Source: Larix sibirica (taxonomy: Eukaryota; Streptophyta; Pinopsida; Pinales; Pinaceae). From it: DNA of 40,860 nt. Location: positions 60,717 through 101,576 of the forward strand of contig NWUY0300009399.1 of NCBI GenBank assembly GCA_004151065.3, given 5' to 3'. Position numbers and translations under genes: made by a program. Under the pieces are notes generated by a model, which worked only from the letters and a program-made list of their open reading frames with translations, was not told the DNA's origin and did no database searches. Positions within the stretch are counted from its first letter, which is position 1; the number at the start of each line of letters is the position of its first letter. Positions 1 to 11,803 of this stretch are shown here, in pieces.

Positions 1-357
1 TCTCTCTCTCTCTCTCTCTCTCTCTCCTGTTATCCCTAACCCTCTCTCTCTCTCTCTCTCTCTCCTAATCCCCCTCCCCTTAAATATTACCACCCACCCC
101 TCTCTCTCTCCCCCAAAACCCTAAAACCATTAGTTCTCTATTTCTCTCTCTCTCTCTCTCCCATAATTTCACACCCAAACCCCCCCTCTCTCTCTCTCCC
201 TTAATCCTGCTACACAAACCACCCCCCTATCTCTCTCCCCTAATCAACCTACCAAAAAACCCCCTTTCTCTCACCCGTAATCCCCCTACCCAAATCCTCT
301 CTCTCTCTTGGCTCTCTCTTTGTCTCTTTCCTATCCCCCGCTATAACCTACCCCCAT

Positions 358-389
<32 letters not shown>

Positions 390-400
390 NTGCTTCTCTT
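1..400. repeat. CT-rich minisatellite with embedded (CT)n tracts
   Basis: The stretch is almost entirely pyrimidine on the plus strand. Runs of CT alternate with short segments resembling CCCTAATCCnCCTACCCAAACC, for example near 190-225, 232-265 and 270-300. It therefore reads as a degenerate tandem array of a roughly 30-60 bp unit in which the CT part has expanded, rather than a simple (CT)n microsatellite. It is interrupted by one N at 390, after which the sequence becomes ordinary AT-rich DNA. The CCCTAA fragments resemble telomere repeats but are not in a regular 7-bp array. No gene is visible. Confidence 0.75.
390..390. other. Single N (assembly gap or ambiguous base)
   Basis: One N closes the CT-rich block. 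Unlike the N at 21110 and the N at 31005, I do not see the sequence after it repeated before it, so no flanking overlap is evident. It may be a low-complexity contig end. Confidence 0.8.
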
Positions 401-1499
401 TAAGCTTTTTGAGCATAGAAATAAAATTCTAAAGAAAACCAAGTGACTCCTTTCATTTTTAATATGTGATAGACCAAAATTGATCTCATTAGATGTTAAT
501 AACTATCGTCGCCATCATCATCATAAATATAAATCTTTTTAAAATTAAATAATTATCATTAATATAATTGTAAATTAATACTTTCACATTAAAATTATTA
601 GTATTATTTATATAATAGTTATGAATTTTGAAATGAAAAACTAAAGGGACTCATTTATTCTCTTAAAATTCATTTTAAGCCAATATTCATTTTAATGCTA
701 AAAAAAAATTAATAAAATAATGTAAGTTTCTTTTTTTGAAACATTGAAAATTTACTTAAAGTTAAATATTATTATGATTGAAACAACAAAGATTTATTTC
801 CTTGAATTCAATTTGAATGTTGTTTTAATTTAAAATATTAATATTATGTTCAAAATATAATTTAAATATTGATTCTAATATTAAAAGATGTTAGGAATAT
901 GTTATATATAAAAAATTAAGCTTAAGTTAAATATCTATTTTCTTTAATAAATTATATAATTATTTTTTCAATTCAATTTGAAAATTAAATTTAATGTAAT
1001 TTTTAATTGAAAAGAATTAATTATATTTTTAAACTTAAGTTGAATGTTCCTTCTAATGTTAAAAAAATATAAGAAATTACACTATCATAAATATCAATAT
1101 GATGTAATGGAATGATGATACATATGATTAGGACGCTTTTTAATGTGCAGAGTATCCTATAAATAGCCACATCTTAAAAATAATAGACTTTTAGTGTGAG
1201 CAATATTTAATAAATTATTTATATTTAATAATTGTTATATAAATGAAATTATTCACATAGAGTTAAGGAAACAATTAGACAAAGCATATTTAACTTTAAA
1301 AATATAAACTCTACAAAAATAAAATCTACATGAAAATATTGATCTCAACATATGAATATATTATTATATAAAAAGTATATAATATTAACTTTTAAGATGA
1401 ACAAAACAATTTCAATTAAATATATAAAAATATATATTTTTTATAAAAATGATTAAAAATTATATTAAAAGGATTGTTGGTTTCCCCAATCTCAATTTT
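401..1499. other. AT-rich intergenic DNA, nothing recognised
   Basis: This is about 1.1 kb of very AT-rich sequence with many short A and T runs and no reading frame of convincing length. I see no gene, RNA or clear repeat unit. Confidence 0.6.
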
Positions 1500-1758
1500 T
1501 TTTTAAAGTCGAAAAAAAATAACTTGTTATTCAAAACAAATCAAAGTTATTACAGTTCCAAAAAACTTATTAAATACTTTCTAATCTGCCTTACCCACAG
1601 TTTCCTTATTTTTACAAAATGTCAAGCGAAAAGTCTTATATTATTAATAAGGAATAGTTTGCTATGTATCCAAAATTATCCCACAAAACTTGTAACCTAA
1701 TAACAGAAATACAAAAGACATGTTATACAGATACACAAAAAAGCTTAAGCATAAAAAA

Positions 1759-4700
1759 CTAAAACAGTTTGTAGACCCCCATATCTATGGGGTTTCCTTC
1801 CATGAATTCCTCATAATGAAGAGTCCCATCCATAAGTCCCACAGCTTCCTTAGATAAGAGATCGGCTTCATGGTTGAATTCCCTGTAGATATGGGAAAAT
1901 GAGAGATGAGTGAAGACTTCCTTTAATTCCAAAATTATGTTCATCCAATGTGTTAGATGTAGCACATTTAGATTTTCTTTCCCAAAAATCGAGTTTATTA
2001 CCAGCATAGAATCCCCCATAACCTGTAAAAATTGAATTCCTTTCTTTCTGGTGATCCAAAGTAAACCCCTTAAAGCAAGCAATTCCACTTGAGTATTAGA
2101 ACCAAATTCGTCACTCATCTTAATTATGATAGAATGTCCCATTTTTATAAATAAAACCATACCCACTCTGCATAAACCATTTTTCTGGGCACCATTGAAG
2201 AATCCCACTAAGCAGTTGGTATCATAAGAAGGGTGTAGAAGAGTTCTGAAATTTACTTTCATCTTCTTGGAATTATATTCTTTAAACATAGTAGTCCCCC
2301 TGTAAGCCACCTAAGGATAGGAGAACAGATTCTTTTCAAAAATATAACGATTCCTATTTTTCCAAACTTCCCATATAACAAATAAAGGAAGTTCAAGAAA
2401 TCTGGGCTTATTAAGAAACCAGTATTTCGTACTCTCCTGTAATTTCACCATGTTCCAGATCTCATTAAAATTTAGAATTTCTTGGCAAGAATTCCATACT
2501 CCATTTATGAAGGAGCATGTTACAAAAAGATGAGATACATATTCTGAATTTTGTAAGCATAGAAAACATACACCTGGTCCAATAAAACCTTGTCTTAATA
2601 AGGTATCCCAAGTAAGGATTTTGCTTTCCAAGATGATCTAAATAAAACAACTTATTTTTGGAGGTAATTTCCATCTCTATAATTTTAAGGACCACCAATT
2701 TGGCATCAAGTCAACATTTTCATAAACAACATAACCGTATGCAAGTTTATTTGAGATACTTCCATTTGATTCTCCCCAATCCCAAACTAATCTATCTAAA
2801 TTCTTCTTCAAGCGAATAACAACAACAGTAAAATTTGAGACATACCTTTTCCATTCTGCAGCTCGTGAGACCGAGATCACCAGAGTTTAGCCAAACCAAA
2901 CCGGACCTATCCTCGGCATCATAATTATACATCTGAGCTAGAACATCAATTTTTTTGGTGTGTAAAGACTCGATTAGTTTTGGAGATAACTGATAATCCT
3001 TTTTCAATCCTATAATCAGATCAATTCCAATGTATGCCCAAATGCCTTTCCCAATGTTCTAGCTCAATTTTTTTTTCAAAATAGGCAGTTTCATGTAGAG
3101 ACCTTTCCAAATAACTGATGCAAACGAACTAAGAGGAGGAGTATTTCGGATCCATAGAGAGGGAGAATACATTTTAAATATTTCCTCTTTAACACTTCAG
3201 TCCACAAACTATCACTAAAAAGAGCTCTCCACAAAGTTTTTTCTCCCAAAGCTTCTTCAAACCAGAAAATATGCTACAACCCCCAACCGCCATATTTCTT
3301 AGGGAGCGCTATATTCTGCCAAGCAACTAAATGAAATTTTGAATGACTCAAGTTTTCTTCCCACAAAAACTAAAACATTCTTTTATGGATAGCTTCCAAC
3401 ACATCCTTGGGAACCATTGCCAAGGACATCCAATAAACTGGAATAATTTGCAATTGTACTGAATTTATCAAAAAAAACATTCCACCTAAGGATAAAAATC
3501 TGTAAACCCAAATGTTTATTCTTTTCTCAATCCTCTGAATAAGCCACATCCAGTCGTCATTTTTATAGTTATTTGGTTTAAGTACAAATCCCATGTACTT
3601 TAAACCTCCCTGCATGTTTTTCCAATGGAAAGGGAAAAGAGACGCAATCTGATGACGCAGGTATGAGTCTTGTTCAACCTCTTTACTGTAGAAGAAAGTA
3701 GATTTTTATGGACTAACTTCATACCCGATGCCGAACAAAAAAGATTTATAATCTCTAATAAAATTCTCCAATCTTTAGCCAATAATCTTCCTAATAAATG
3801 GATGCCGTCCAAAAATAGCAGATGTGAGATTTGAAGAGAGGGAGTAAATCGAATACCCTGAAAACGCTTCTCAACTTTTGCAGAGTTTATGAGCAAACTT
3901 AAGCCCTCAATTACCATGAGAAACAGTAATGGGGATAAAGGGAAACCTTGATGCAGCCCTCTATCACCTTTGAACAAATCTGAAGGGTGACCATTTACCA
4001 GAATAGCATAATTTATGCTTGAGACACATCCCATTATCCAGTTTGTAACCCCTACCAGCAAACCAAATTGTAATAAGACGAAGCGAAGAAATGTCCAATC
4101 CACCCTGTCATAGGCCTTAATTATATCCATTTTTAAGATAATGGCTTTCAAATTCTTTTGTTTAATTGAATGCATGCATTCTTGGGCAACCCCTATGGAA
4201 TCTAGAATCTATATATTCAAGAGAAAGCCAAATTGCTCTTTCGAAATCCTGGTCTCTAAAAATGGATTAATTTTGATATAAATCACCTTTTTGATCATTT
4301 TATAGACCAGATTACATAAAGAGATTGGTCTATAATAATTAAAATTGGAGGGCTTATCCTTCTTAGGAATGAGAGTGACAAAAGTGGAATTCAACCTTTT
4401 AGGAACAAAACCTTTCATCCTAGTCTCTTCCACAACACTAAGCAGCTCCTCCCCAATAAAGTCAAAAAAGTGTAAGAAAAATTCTACTGTCAAACTGTTT
4501 TAGAACGGCCTTAAGTTCCTCCAAAGTAACTTTTGCAAAGATTGAGTCTCCTTGTTTTTGAAAAGATCCGAGGATACTTTTCAATAACTTTTAAATTTTC
4601 TTGTAGATTTACATTCTCATCTTGTTTGCAGGCATCAATAAAGAAATCCACCGCTCCAATTTCTAAGGATTTTTTATCCTTCAAAAATCTTCCCTGAAGA

Positions 4701-5846
4701 TTGTTTACTTCACAAATAGAGTTTATATTGTGCAGCATATTAGCATAATTCTGAAAAAATTTAGTGTTCCTATCACCACTCTGTATCCAAATCGCCCGAC
4801 TTTTCAAGCCCCTCGCTTCTTCATTTTGAAGAAGAAGTTTCTATTTCTTAGCTTGTAAGGCTACCATCTTTTCTTTTGTTCCAACATCAAAGAAATCATC
4901 CACATCTTCAACTAGAACATTCAGCTACAGCTCGATTTGATGAAGATTAGCTTGATTTATATCTTTCATTTCCTTTTCCCATTTTATCACATCATATTTG
5001 AGGTGTTTGAGTTTATATAACAAATCTTAAGAAGCCGAAATAAAATCTTTTTTAGAGTATTCCTTCCACTTCGATTGAACCAAAATGTAGAAATCTTCAT
5101 TAAGAAGCCAATAATGATTGAAATTGAAAGGAAAACTTACCTTTGGAGAATCCAAATCAATCTCTAATATAACTAGTTTGCGATCTGATAGCCCAGAAGA
5201 AACTAACCAGCTTCTATATTTCCCAAAATGTCTGCTAATATCTTTTGCAATAAGAAAACAATCAAGTAGCAATGTCGCTATTGCACGTCCTGCCATTAAT
5301 CCATGTAGGGACCAGGACAACGAGAGTAACATTGATAAGATTTGCTTCTTAAAAGGAGTCTCTAAAGTACCCCGCTAAGGGATCCTCCTTACAACCAGAG
5401 CCCCATACTTCCGACGAAGAGAGATTAAGGTTCAGGTCACCTGCAAGTATAAGGGAGGGGTCTTTCAAACATCCACTTTGAAATAAATTCTCCCAAAAAA
5501 ATTGTTTGTGACTAGAAGGGCCATAAACATTCAAGATTCGAATAATCCTCTTCAAATCCTTAAACTTCCCTTCCAACAGAATTCCCGCATCGACTATAAA
5601 AGAAGAAAAATGTGCTTTGAGTGGGTTCCAAGCAGCTAATAGACCCCCAGATAAACCCTTTGCATCACTGCCACAACAGTTCCAGGAAGAGAACATTTTA
5701 AGAATGATATCACAGGCTTGTAAAGAAGGAATCATGGTCTCTTGAAGAAGAAGAATATCCGGCTTGATTACTTCAATCAGCCTTCTAGAGGCATTTCGTT
5801 TGGGAACACTACCAAACCCCCTTATGTTTATGGTTAGTAAGATCAT
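1759..5846 (-). pseudogene. LINE ORF2: endonuclease, reverse transcriptase, zf-RVT, RNase H, broken
   Basis: ORF2 would nick target DNA and reverse-transcribe the element RNA. Segments read in order: endonuclease 5846-5027 (TINIRGFG, LLLQET, LNVYGPSS, AGDLNLN), linker 4807-4511 (SGDRNTKFF), reverse transcriptase 4493-3370 (YYRPISLCNLVYK, motif A KMDIIKAYDRVDW, motif B HQGFPLSPLL), zf-RVT 2631-2311 (CFLCLQNSEYVSHLFVTC) and RNase H 2310-1759. Key residues are lost. The endonuclease SDH reads SDR (near 5185), the RT motif C FADD reads FLDG (near 3805), and the first RNase H Asp reads Asn (FFNGA). A TAA plus frameshift near 5350 splits the endonuclease, and more breaks separate the other segments. 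The span of about 4.1 kb agrees with a 1,300-1,400 residue ancestor. Confidence 0.9.
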
Positions 5847-5871
5847 TAAGGAAAAGAATCCTGAGGCGCAT

Positions 5872-7590
5872 CTACTCTAAGGGCCCCAAAATAGGAATCG
5901 TTTGAAGAGAAAGTAGAAAGCACTTTCCCAACAGAAGTAATATCAGAGAGTCTAGGGTTTTCAAAGGAGGGATTATGATCAGAAACAACATATGTAGTAC
6001 CCTTAACTCCAAATTTATTCCCCTTTTTTTTTTTCTGGTGGTTACATTTTGCATCCAGAAGGAGGAAATGGGAAGGATAGCCTCACCCCTAGGCTTACCC
6101 AAAAAGATAGGAATTTTTGTCCTCTCCTTTATCTCACCTAAGCTACCTGGAGCACCAATTAAATCCCGAAGACATATAGGAGTAGAACAAGAAGCCCCCT
6201 GATCCTCCTCTTTCAGGTGAAGTGTGAGTGTGTCTGGCAAACAAGTAAAGGGATGTGCGGAGTCTAACAAAGGAGGGTTTTTTTCTTCCTCTGATTCAGG
6301 GATAGAACCTTCCACATTTTCCCCATTCTCCAGAATCACATAAGAAACCAATTTATTTTCCAATGGGGAAGGCTCGAGAAAAGAATGTGGTGTACCAATA
6401 TCACCATTAACCCCATCAAGAAGACAATTTACTAATTCTTCTTTTGGCATGAATTTAAGTAAAACACGTAGGGAACCTTTTAACTTACCCAGATATTCAA
6501 GCATCGAAGAATAGTCTAAGGGAATAGAACAAGTCAAGACAGTATCTGCATCTTTAGAATCTCTAGAATTGGATGTGGAGTCCCTATCTCTTTTCGTATG
6601 GTCCAAAAAAAGTCTAGGGAAATTATCCCGAAAATGACCAACTTTATGACAACTGAAACACCTGAATGGAACTCGCCAGTAATCCATTTTTTGGGTAAAA
6701 ACCCCTTCATTCCATATTACCTCCACTTCTTCCGGTAAACCAAGAGAAGTCTCCATTTCCATACGCACTCTCAGTTCCCTTCTATCAACCGAATGAAGGG
6801 TAGATTCCTCCACTAAGATAAAATGGCCAATGGAATTTGCAATAAGCATGAAACCCCCAAATGAACAGCATTGAAGGGGAAAACCTGGAAGAATGACCCA
6901 TAAATGATGCTTAACCAGTTTTTCAGTCCAAGGATTAAATGCAGAATGCCATTTGGAGAAAACTAACAAGCCTTCACTAATAATCCATAAACAATTTTCA
7001 ATCAGCTACAGAGAAAATGGAAATTGGACCATCCATCAACCAAAAGAGTAACCCTCAAAGTATATTGAATGATGGGTTTCCAAAATTTACCCATCCACTC
7101 AATAATTTTTTTATCTAGATAAGCGAATAAATTCAAATCTCCCCAGTAGAGTGCATTTGGACAACTTGAGAACCATATCAAAAGTCACGTCTTTACCAAG
7201 CACACAGGTAGATTTACCTTTCCTAACTTTCTCTTGCTTTAAATTCCGTCTACTTCTTGCTTTGTCGCCCGTAACAACCCTTTGAGAACCATAGACCTTA
7301 ACCTTCACTCCTCTGTAGGAAGGATCAGGGGATTGAAAAATTGCTGAAGGTTTTAAATTACCCTCACCAAAACACACCAAAGGGCTGACAACCTCCAAAC
7401 ACTTATACGTGAGCCCCGTATACTCAACCAACCTATTAGGGTTTGATCGTATGTAGTTGGAGGGAATATTGACAAGGCCTTCTATATTTTCTCCAGTGAC
7501 AGGTGTCTTGAAATCCCGATTCACACTAATTGTGGCCCCTGCTCTATCCACTGTATCTTTGTGGGATGACCCCTATGGGGTCCTATCCAT
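5872..7590 (-). pseudogene. LINE ORF1 (gag-like, DUF4283 plus zinc knuckle), broken
   Basis: ORF1 of plant LINEs encodes an RNA-binding chaperone that packages the element RNA. The likely original start is the ATG at 7590-7588, reading MDRTP and then a TAG at 7575-7573 before the same frame continues to 7111. A frameshift and further stops follow, and the frame 6969-5872 is open for 365 codons. Its beginning (AFNPWTEKLVKHHLWVILPG) matches the end of a DUF4283-type domain. The knuckle CFSCHKVGHFRDNF has Phe where the last zinc Cys of CX2CX4HX4C should be, so the knuckle is disabled. The C-terminal part is acidic and proline-rich, without a known domain. It lies 25 bp upstream of ORF2. Confidence 0.85.
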
Positions 7591-7860
7591 AATACCTCAA
7601 GAAAAAGCCGTAAGGAAAAAAATTCACTAAATAAACCAACCAAAAATAACCAAAAGCCAAATCATTACACCCACTAAATGTCACAAAAATTAGAAAATGA
7701 GATTTTTCAGCCTAAAAAGTACTAAGGCACAAAGAAAATTCCCACTTTTTATAAAACTTGGTTAGTACTAGGCTAATCAAACTAATGAAAAATGCCCCAA
7801 AACTTGAAAACCCTAGCCGTCCTAAACCTGAAACCCTAACCCCTGTCATCTCCCAAATAG

Positions 7861-8699
7861 GTTAATACCACATAAATTGAGTATATTATATCTAATATAG
7901 TGTATACAAATTTACCATATAAATAATAAATAAAAAATATTACATTTCTATCTAAATTTCACATGCATCCCAGTTCAAGAGACTCCTTCCTACTACTTAA
8001 ATATTTCTGAAACCACTGACTAACAAAACTATTATTTAAACCCATAAAGACCGGCCTGCTAAATCCAAAAAGGCCATGAACACTAAAGCTAGGGTTCAGA
8101 CATAGATCCATGATTTTTCTGAAAATACAGAAAACTAAAACTTGGAACAAATTGCTATGCCTATGTAGCTTGGATTTTAGACTTGGTCACTGCTATCTCC
8201 GGAGGGACGAACCGTTCGTCGGCATCAATTAAGGTGCAGGAGGATCTATCAAAACTAGACTCTAGACTGTGACTCTAATTTGCAACATCATTAGATCAGC
8301 TTCAATGGTTGCTATTTTGGTGGAAAGAACATCATTTTTTCTCCTTTTCAATCCAGATTTTGGTTAACATCGCCTGCTCTCGCCACCTGGTAACCTCATG
8401 CTCCAGGTTATGCAATTCTTCTTCTTACTCGAAGCCTTTCTCCATGGACTGAAAATCCTACCCACATTCTCTGATAAACCTTCTCATTACTCTACAAGAT
8501 GACGATTTTCGTCTTCCACCCACTGCAAGCCATGGTAGAGGCAAACTTCCTCCCTTCTATGAGTCCAGTGTTTCGACATTTCTGACCAGCCTGCAAATAT
8601 ATCCTGGGTTTTCTTTGTCAACTACCTTTGTCCTTCTTATTGCCTATGTTCTGTTCATTTAATGCGACGCGCTGGGTAAATTTGATGACGCGTCCCGAT
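7861..8699. other. Intergenic DNA, possibly decayed retroelement sequence
   Basis: No intact gene is seen. The minus strand carries short open stretches that fit a decayed continuation of the RNase H remnant next door, including a charged, helix-like segment near 8330-8410 (LEHEVTRWREQ and onwards). These are interrupted by stops and I cannot assign a family to them. Confidence 0.4.
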
Positions 8700-8994
8700 A
8701 TACTCCATGTTCACTATCATAGGATTGGATCCTTGTGGAAGGCTCCAATTCTAGTTGGAGTTGTATTCTTTAGACTCGCGGCCAGGTTGGCAGCTCTATC
8801 TGCTTCCTCCTTTAGATTGCGGAGGATGTGCTTAAATTACATCATGTTCAGATTGCCAATTTCCTGTTTGTTGCGGTCAATAATTCTATGGAGAAAAATG
8901 TTGTTTGGATTCATGTTGGTGTTCATATATCTTAGGATCAAAGAGGAGTCTCCAAGGATTATTGCAGAGCTGAGCATGTTTTTCTGAAGGATTT
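8700..8994 (-). pseudogene. Retroelement RNase H domain remnant
   Basis: Read on the minus strand, the segment gives AIILGDSSLILRYMN, then an in-frame TAA, then FKHILRNLKEEADRAANLAA. The GDS and the late H..R....E.AD..AN.A motifs are the second half of the RNase H fold (RVT_3 type) of plant retroelements. The first catalytic Asp region, expected above 8994, is not recognisable. The longer plus-strand frame over the same bases is a shadow. The element type (LINE or LTR) cannot be decided from this piece. Confidence 0.65.
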
Positions 8995-9211
8995 TACAGC
9001 CGTGAAGAAGAGCTAAAGTTGGATGTTAGTATTTTTGACCGAATCCCTAAGCAAATTTCTTAATAAAATGTCCTTCTTTCCATGTTAAAGAGCACCCCAG
9101 CACCTGCCTCCCTTAATTAAATATAAAAATATTAATATATTATATGTTAATAATAATAATCTATTTTTAAGGTCACTGTCAAGTAAGTGAGGAAAAAGTT
9201 CATGGTCAAAA

Positions 9212-9380
9212 GGCGAACCTTATATAACCATCACACTTTTCCTGTGCCCAAAGGCAAGTCGAGGCAAGTGCCGGAGGACGTCAAGTCGAGACAAGTGCGG
9301 GAGGGCGGATGAAACATCTAAAGGCCCTCCCACACTTGCCTGGAACAAGCGAGAAGTGTGATGGTTATATAAAGTTAGCC
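9212..9380. repeat. Foldback (inverted repeat) element, MITE-like
   Basis: The arms 9212-9238 and 9354-9380 are inverted copies of 27 bp. The inner 19 bp (9220-9238 against 9354-9372) are perfect and the outer part has a few mismatches. Inside lies a second inverted pair, 9290-9306 and 9324-9340, with a 17-base loop. The centre also holds two copies of a 27-bp direct repeat beginning CAAGTCGAG (9255 and 9282). The interior is GC-rich against AT-rich surroundings. It could be a small foldback transposon or a transcribed hairpin. No target-site duplication is obvious. Confidence 0.7.
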
Positions 9381-9704
9381 ACAGCCAAACACCAATTTGA
9401 TATATAAAACCCCTTTATTTATCAAAAAAGGAACCCCCTACATATAGCCATATAACTTTTAAAGCCCTAAGTTAGGCTCATACTCTCAACCATAATTACC
9501 GATTAGGCCAATCAATAAGTAAATTCGGAGTTCAATTCGGTCTCACCAATTATTGGTTTAATTTGGTTTGTTAATGAACTAATGACTATATACAGGGGAC
9601 ATGGCTTGATTGTACTACCTTTCCATCACATAATTGCACATAGATCGATCCACAGAGTGAATTTCTTGAATACAAGTTTCATAGTCCATCATAATCCTCT
9701 AACT

Positions 9705-9820
9705 ATCACTCAAAGGCTCGAAATACAAACCAGGCAGACCACATAATCAAAGATCATTATTGATCACTCAAAGGCTCGAAATACAAACCAGGCAGATCAC
9801 ATAGTCAAAGATCATTATTG
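9705..9820. repeat. Two-copy 58-bp direct tandem repeat
   Basis: The unit beginning ATCACTCAAAGGCTCG occurs at 9705 and again at 9763, with a few base differences between copies. It is noncoding and lies about 0.26 kb upstream of the LTR element. Confidence 0.85.
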
Positions 9821-10076
9821 ATCAGAAGGTATTTTTGGAATGGAACAGGAAAGAACTCGGAAAAGGATGAGCGAAAATCCAAGTCTCTCATCCAGTGTTG
9901 CGATATTTGGCATCACCCAACAATAGACATAATATTCCAACAGTCAAGCCCTAACGAATGTAGGTATAGGAATGGAAGGATCTCTTAAGATGGAGAGCAT
10001 TCTGTAAAATTAATAAAGTAGAAACCTATATGTAACCTAAGTTTATTGAGAAATTTGTAATGGTTGAAGAGGTATA

Positions 10077-10674
10077 TGTTGAAACAAAATTACAACTTTC
10101 ATTCTCATGAGGAGTACATTTTCTCTCCATTTACTAGTTAAAGCTTCCTTTCATGATTCCAATGGTATGTTTTTGAGATATTTTGGCTTCTTGAGTTGGG
10201 AAAGTGCTCCGTCTCTAGATTTCAGGGATTCATGGCTAATATTATCCTTAGGAGCCCACCTACCACTTGTGCATGGTCAACCCAAGTTCTCGATCCTCAT
10301 GGAGTAGTGCTCATTTTCCTTGTTTCTAGGGATTTCTCCTTAATTCAACATATTTATCCCTTATGCATGGGATAACTGCACTCCTTCACCTATTTTGGGC
10401 CTGTTAGTGGTCAATTACCTCCCTCCTCAACGTTCAGTTAAGTTCTAGTTAAGTTAAGTATCAGTAGTTCCCTTTTTGCATGCTCTTTATTTTTGCAATG
10501 GCAACTAGATATATTCTTGTAATCTCTCATCACATGATGAGCCTTTAGACATTAAAGAGAATTATCAATTGCATTATTATTTACACCAATATTGTTCTTC
10601 TTTCATCTATTTCTTTGCAATTGATTAATGTATTGCTTCATGCTTAGATTCCAGATCTCTCATAAAATATTGCA
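10077..10674 (+). repeat. 5' LTR of the gag-only element
   Basis: It begins TGTTGAAACA and ends TTGCA next to the primer-binding site. It aligns with the right LTR from start to end (for example TTTTGGCTTCTTGAGTT and TGATTAATGTATT in both). It contains about 148 bp more, mainly between 10234 and 10370, which the right LTR lacks. The 66-codon open frame at 10107-10307 lies within it and is not a gene. Confidence 0.82.
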
Positions 10675-10686
10675 TGGTATCATAGC
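10675..10686 (+). promoter_or_regulatory. Primer-binding site, initiator Met-tRNA type
   Basis: TGGTATCATAGC differs by one base from TGGTATCAGAGC, the complement of the plant initiator Met-tRNA 3' end. It lies immediately inside the left LTR, where minus-strand synthesis would be primed. Confidence 0.8.
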
Positions 10687-10746
10687 AAGATTGAATCTAA
10701 GTAGTTGTACTATACAATTTTTTTGCTTCGAAAATAAGTTGAACCC

Positions 10747-11634
10747 AATTCAGTGGTGGAAAAGGAAAAGTGGTTTAACAGGTTAGATGAAGCATATGGT
10801 TTGTTATGTCTCTCAACTTCTTCAGATCTATTATTTCATATTGAACACGCATCATCTCCCAATGAAGTCAAGACCAAGGTAGAAGAACTGTTTGGAAAGT
10901 AGGACATGTTTTAAGAGGGCATCAGTTAGAGAATGAGATCTTATAAGATTGAGTCCAAGTGACTTTGATACAATCCAAGACTTCTTCACAAGATTTAAAT
11001 ATCTTTTGTAGCAACTCAAATCATGTGGGATAGATAAGAAAGAGGATCATATTGTACTTTCCATTTTGTCAAGACTAGGCCCCGACTATTAAGTATTTGT
11101 TTCTACATTCTTTGCTACCAAATCAGCCATAGGATCCATAGGGAAGATGCCTTCTTTAGATGAATTTGTAGCTTCTCTCACTCATGAGCAATATGTAAGT
11201 GTGTTCAAATGGGCACTCTCAAGGCTTCAAATGCACATGCACTTGCAACAAAAGTGGGAAGAAAGATTAGATGCAATTCCAAGCATAAATGCAAGAAGTA
11301 CCAAGCTTAGGAGGAGGATTCAACATCCATGTAGGAGACCTCAGATTCCATAGGTGGGAAACCCAAGAAAGGTAAAGTGGTATGCTCTTATTGTAAGAAA
11401 CCCAATCATGGGGAGGATGTATGCATGAAAAAGAAGCTTGCTCAATGCATAAGTATCCTTGAGGAACATAATCTCAAAATTCCTGATATGGACATCAAAC
11501 CAGTTGAGAATTTTGAAGAGCCACCCGATGAAGACAAAAGCAAGGAGAAGGGGCACACCTTGATTGTAGCCACTTTTTTACCTACTACTTCACATGAAGA
11601 AAGGACGACATCATCTTCAAACCATGCTCTCTAG
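10747..11634 (+). pseudogene. Copia-type gag polyprotein, degraded
   Basis: Gag forms the virus-like particle and binds the element RNA. Reading across frames, the segments are WFNRLDEAYGLLCLST near 10770, LSPSDFDTIQDFFTRF near 10955, GIDKKEDHIVLSILSRLGPD near 11030 and PSLDEFVASLTHEQ near 11148. These follow the UBN2-type gag of plant Copia elements. The zinc knuckle CSYCKKPNHGEDVC (about 11383-11424) keeps all four ligands. In-frame stops (for example TAG after LFGK near 10902) and at least two frameshifts disable the gene. The last open segment, 11377-11634, runs from the knuckle to a TAG, leaving only 161 bp to the purine tract, so no pol gene follows. Confidence 0.82.
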
Positions 11635-11795
11635 TTCCTCAACGCCATCATATTTTGAGAGGGGGTTTTTTCCCATGAAGTTTTCCTTCTTTTCTCAATT
11701 TATCACGATATTCTTTTTTGTATGAGTACCTAAAATGGCTCAATGGTCCATGCTTAAAATTTGTTGTATGCATTATATTTACCTAAGTTAGGCTT

Positions 11796-11803
11796 AAGGG
11801 GGG
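11796..11803 (+). promoter_or_regulatory. Polypurine tract
   Basis: AAGGGGGG lies directly before the TGTTGG start of the right LTR, the standard position for plus-strand priming. Confidence 0.8.

Larger units (their letters stand above)
1500..7860 (-). mobile_element. Near full-length, inactive LINE (L1-like plant LINE with RNase H)
   Basis: On the minus strand the order is a T-rich 5' leader (about 7860-7591), ORF1 (7590-5872), a 25-bp spacer, ORF2 (5846-1759) and a 3' untranslated tail reaching about 1500-1620. There are no terminal repeats. ORF1 carries a zinc knuckle and ORF2 carries endonuclease, reverse transcriptase, zf-RVT and RNase H in the usual plant non-LTR order. Stops and frameshifts break both ORFs, so it cannot move by itself. 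The outer ends are uncertain: an oligo-T run at 1496-1504 or the T-rich stretch near 1602-1615 could mark the poly(A) end, and I could not identify a target-site duplication. Confidence 0.88.

Noticed and set aside
1-400. Telomeric repeat array (CCCTAAA)
   Set aside because: Only isolated CCCTAA-like pieces occur among CT runs; there is no regular 7-bp periodicity.
1449-1700. 83-codon plus-strand gene
   Set aside because: Low-complexity Lys, Asn and Leu-rich frame overlapping the LINE 3' tail; no evidence of coding function.
8628-8987. Plus-strand 119-codon gene
   Set aside because: The opposite strand gives a clear RNase H motif series, so the plus-strand frame is a shadow.
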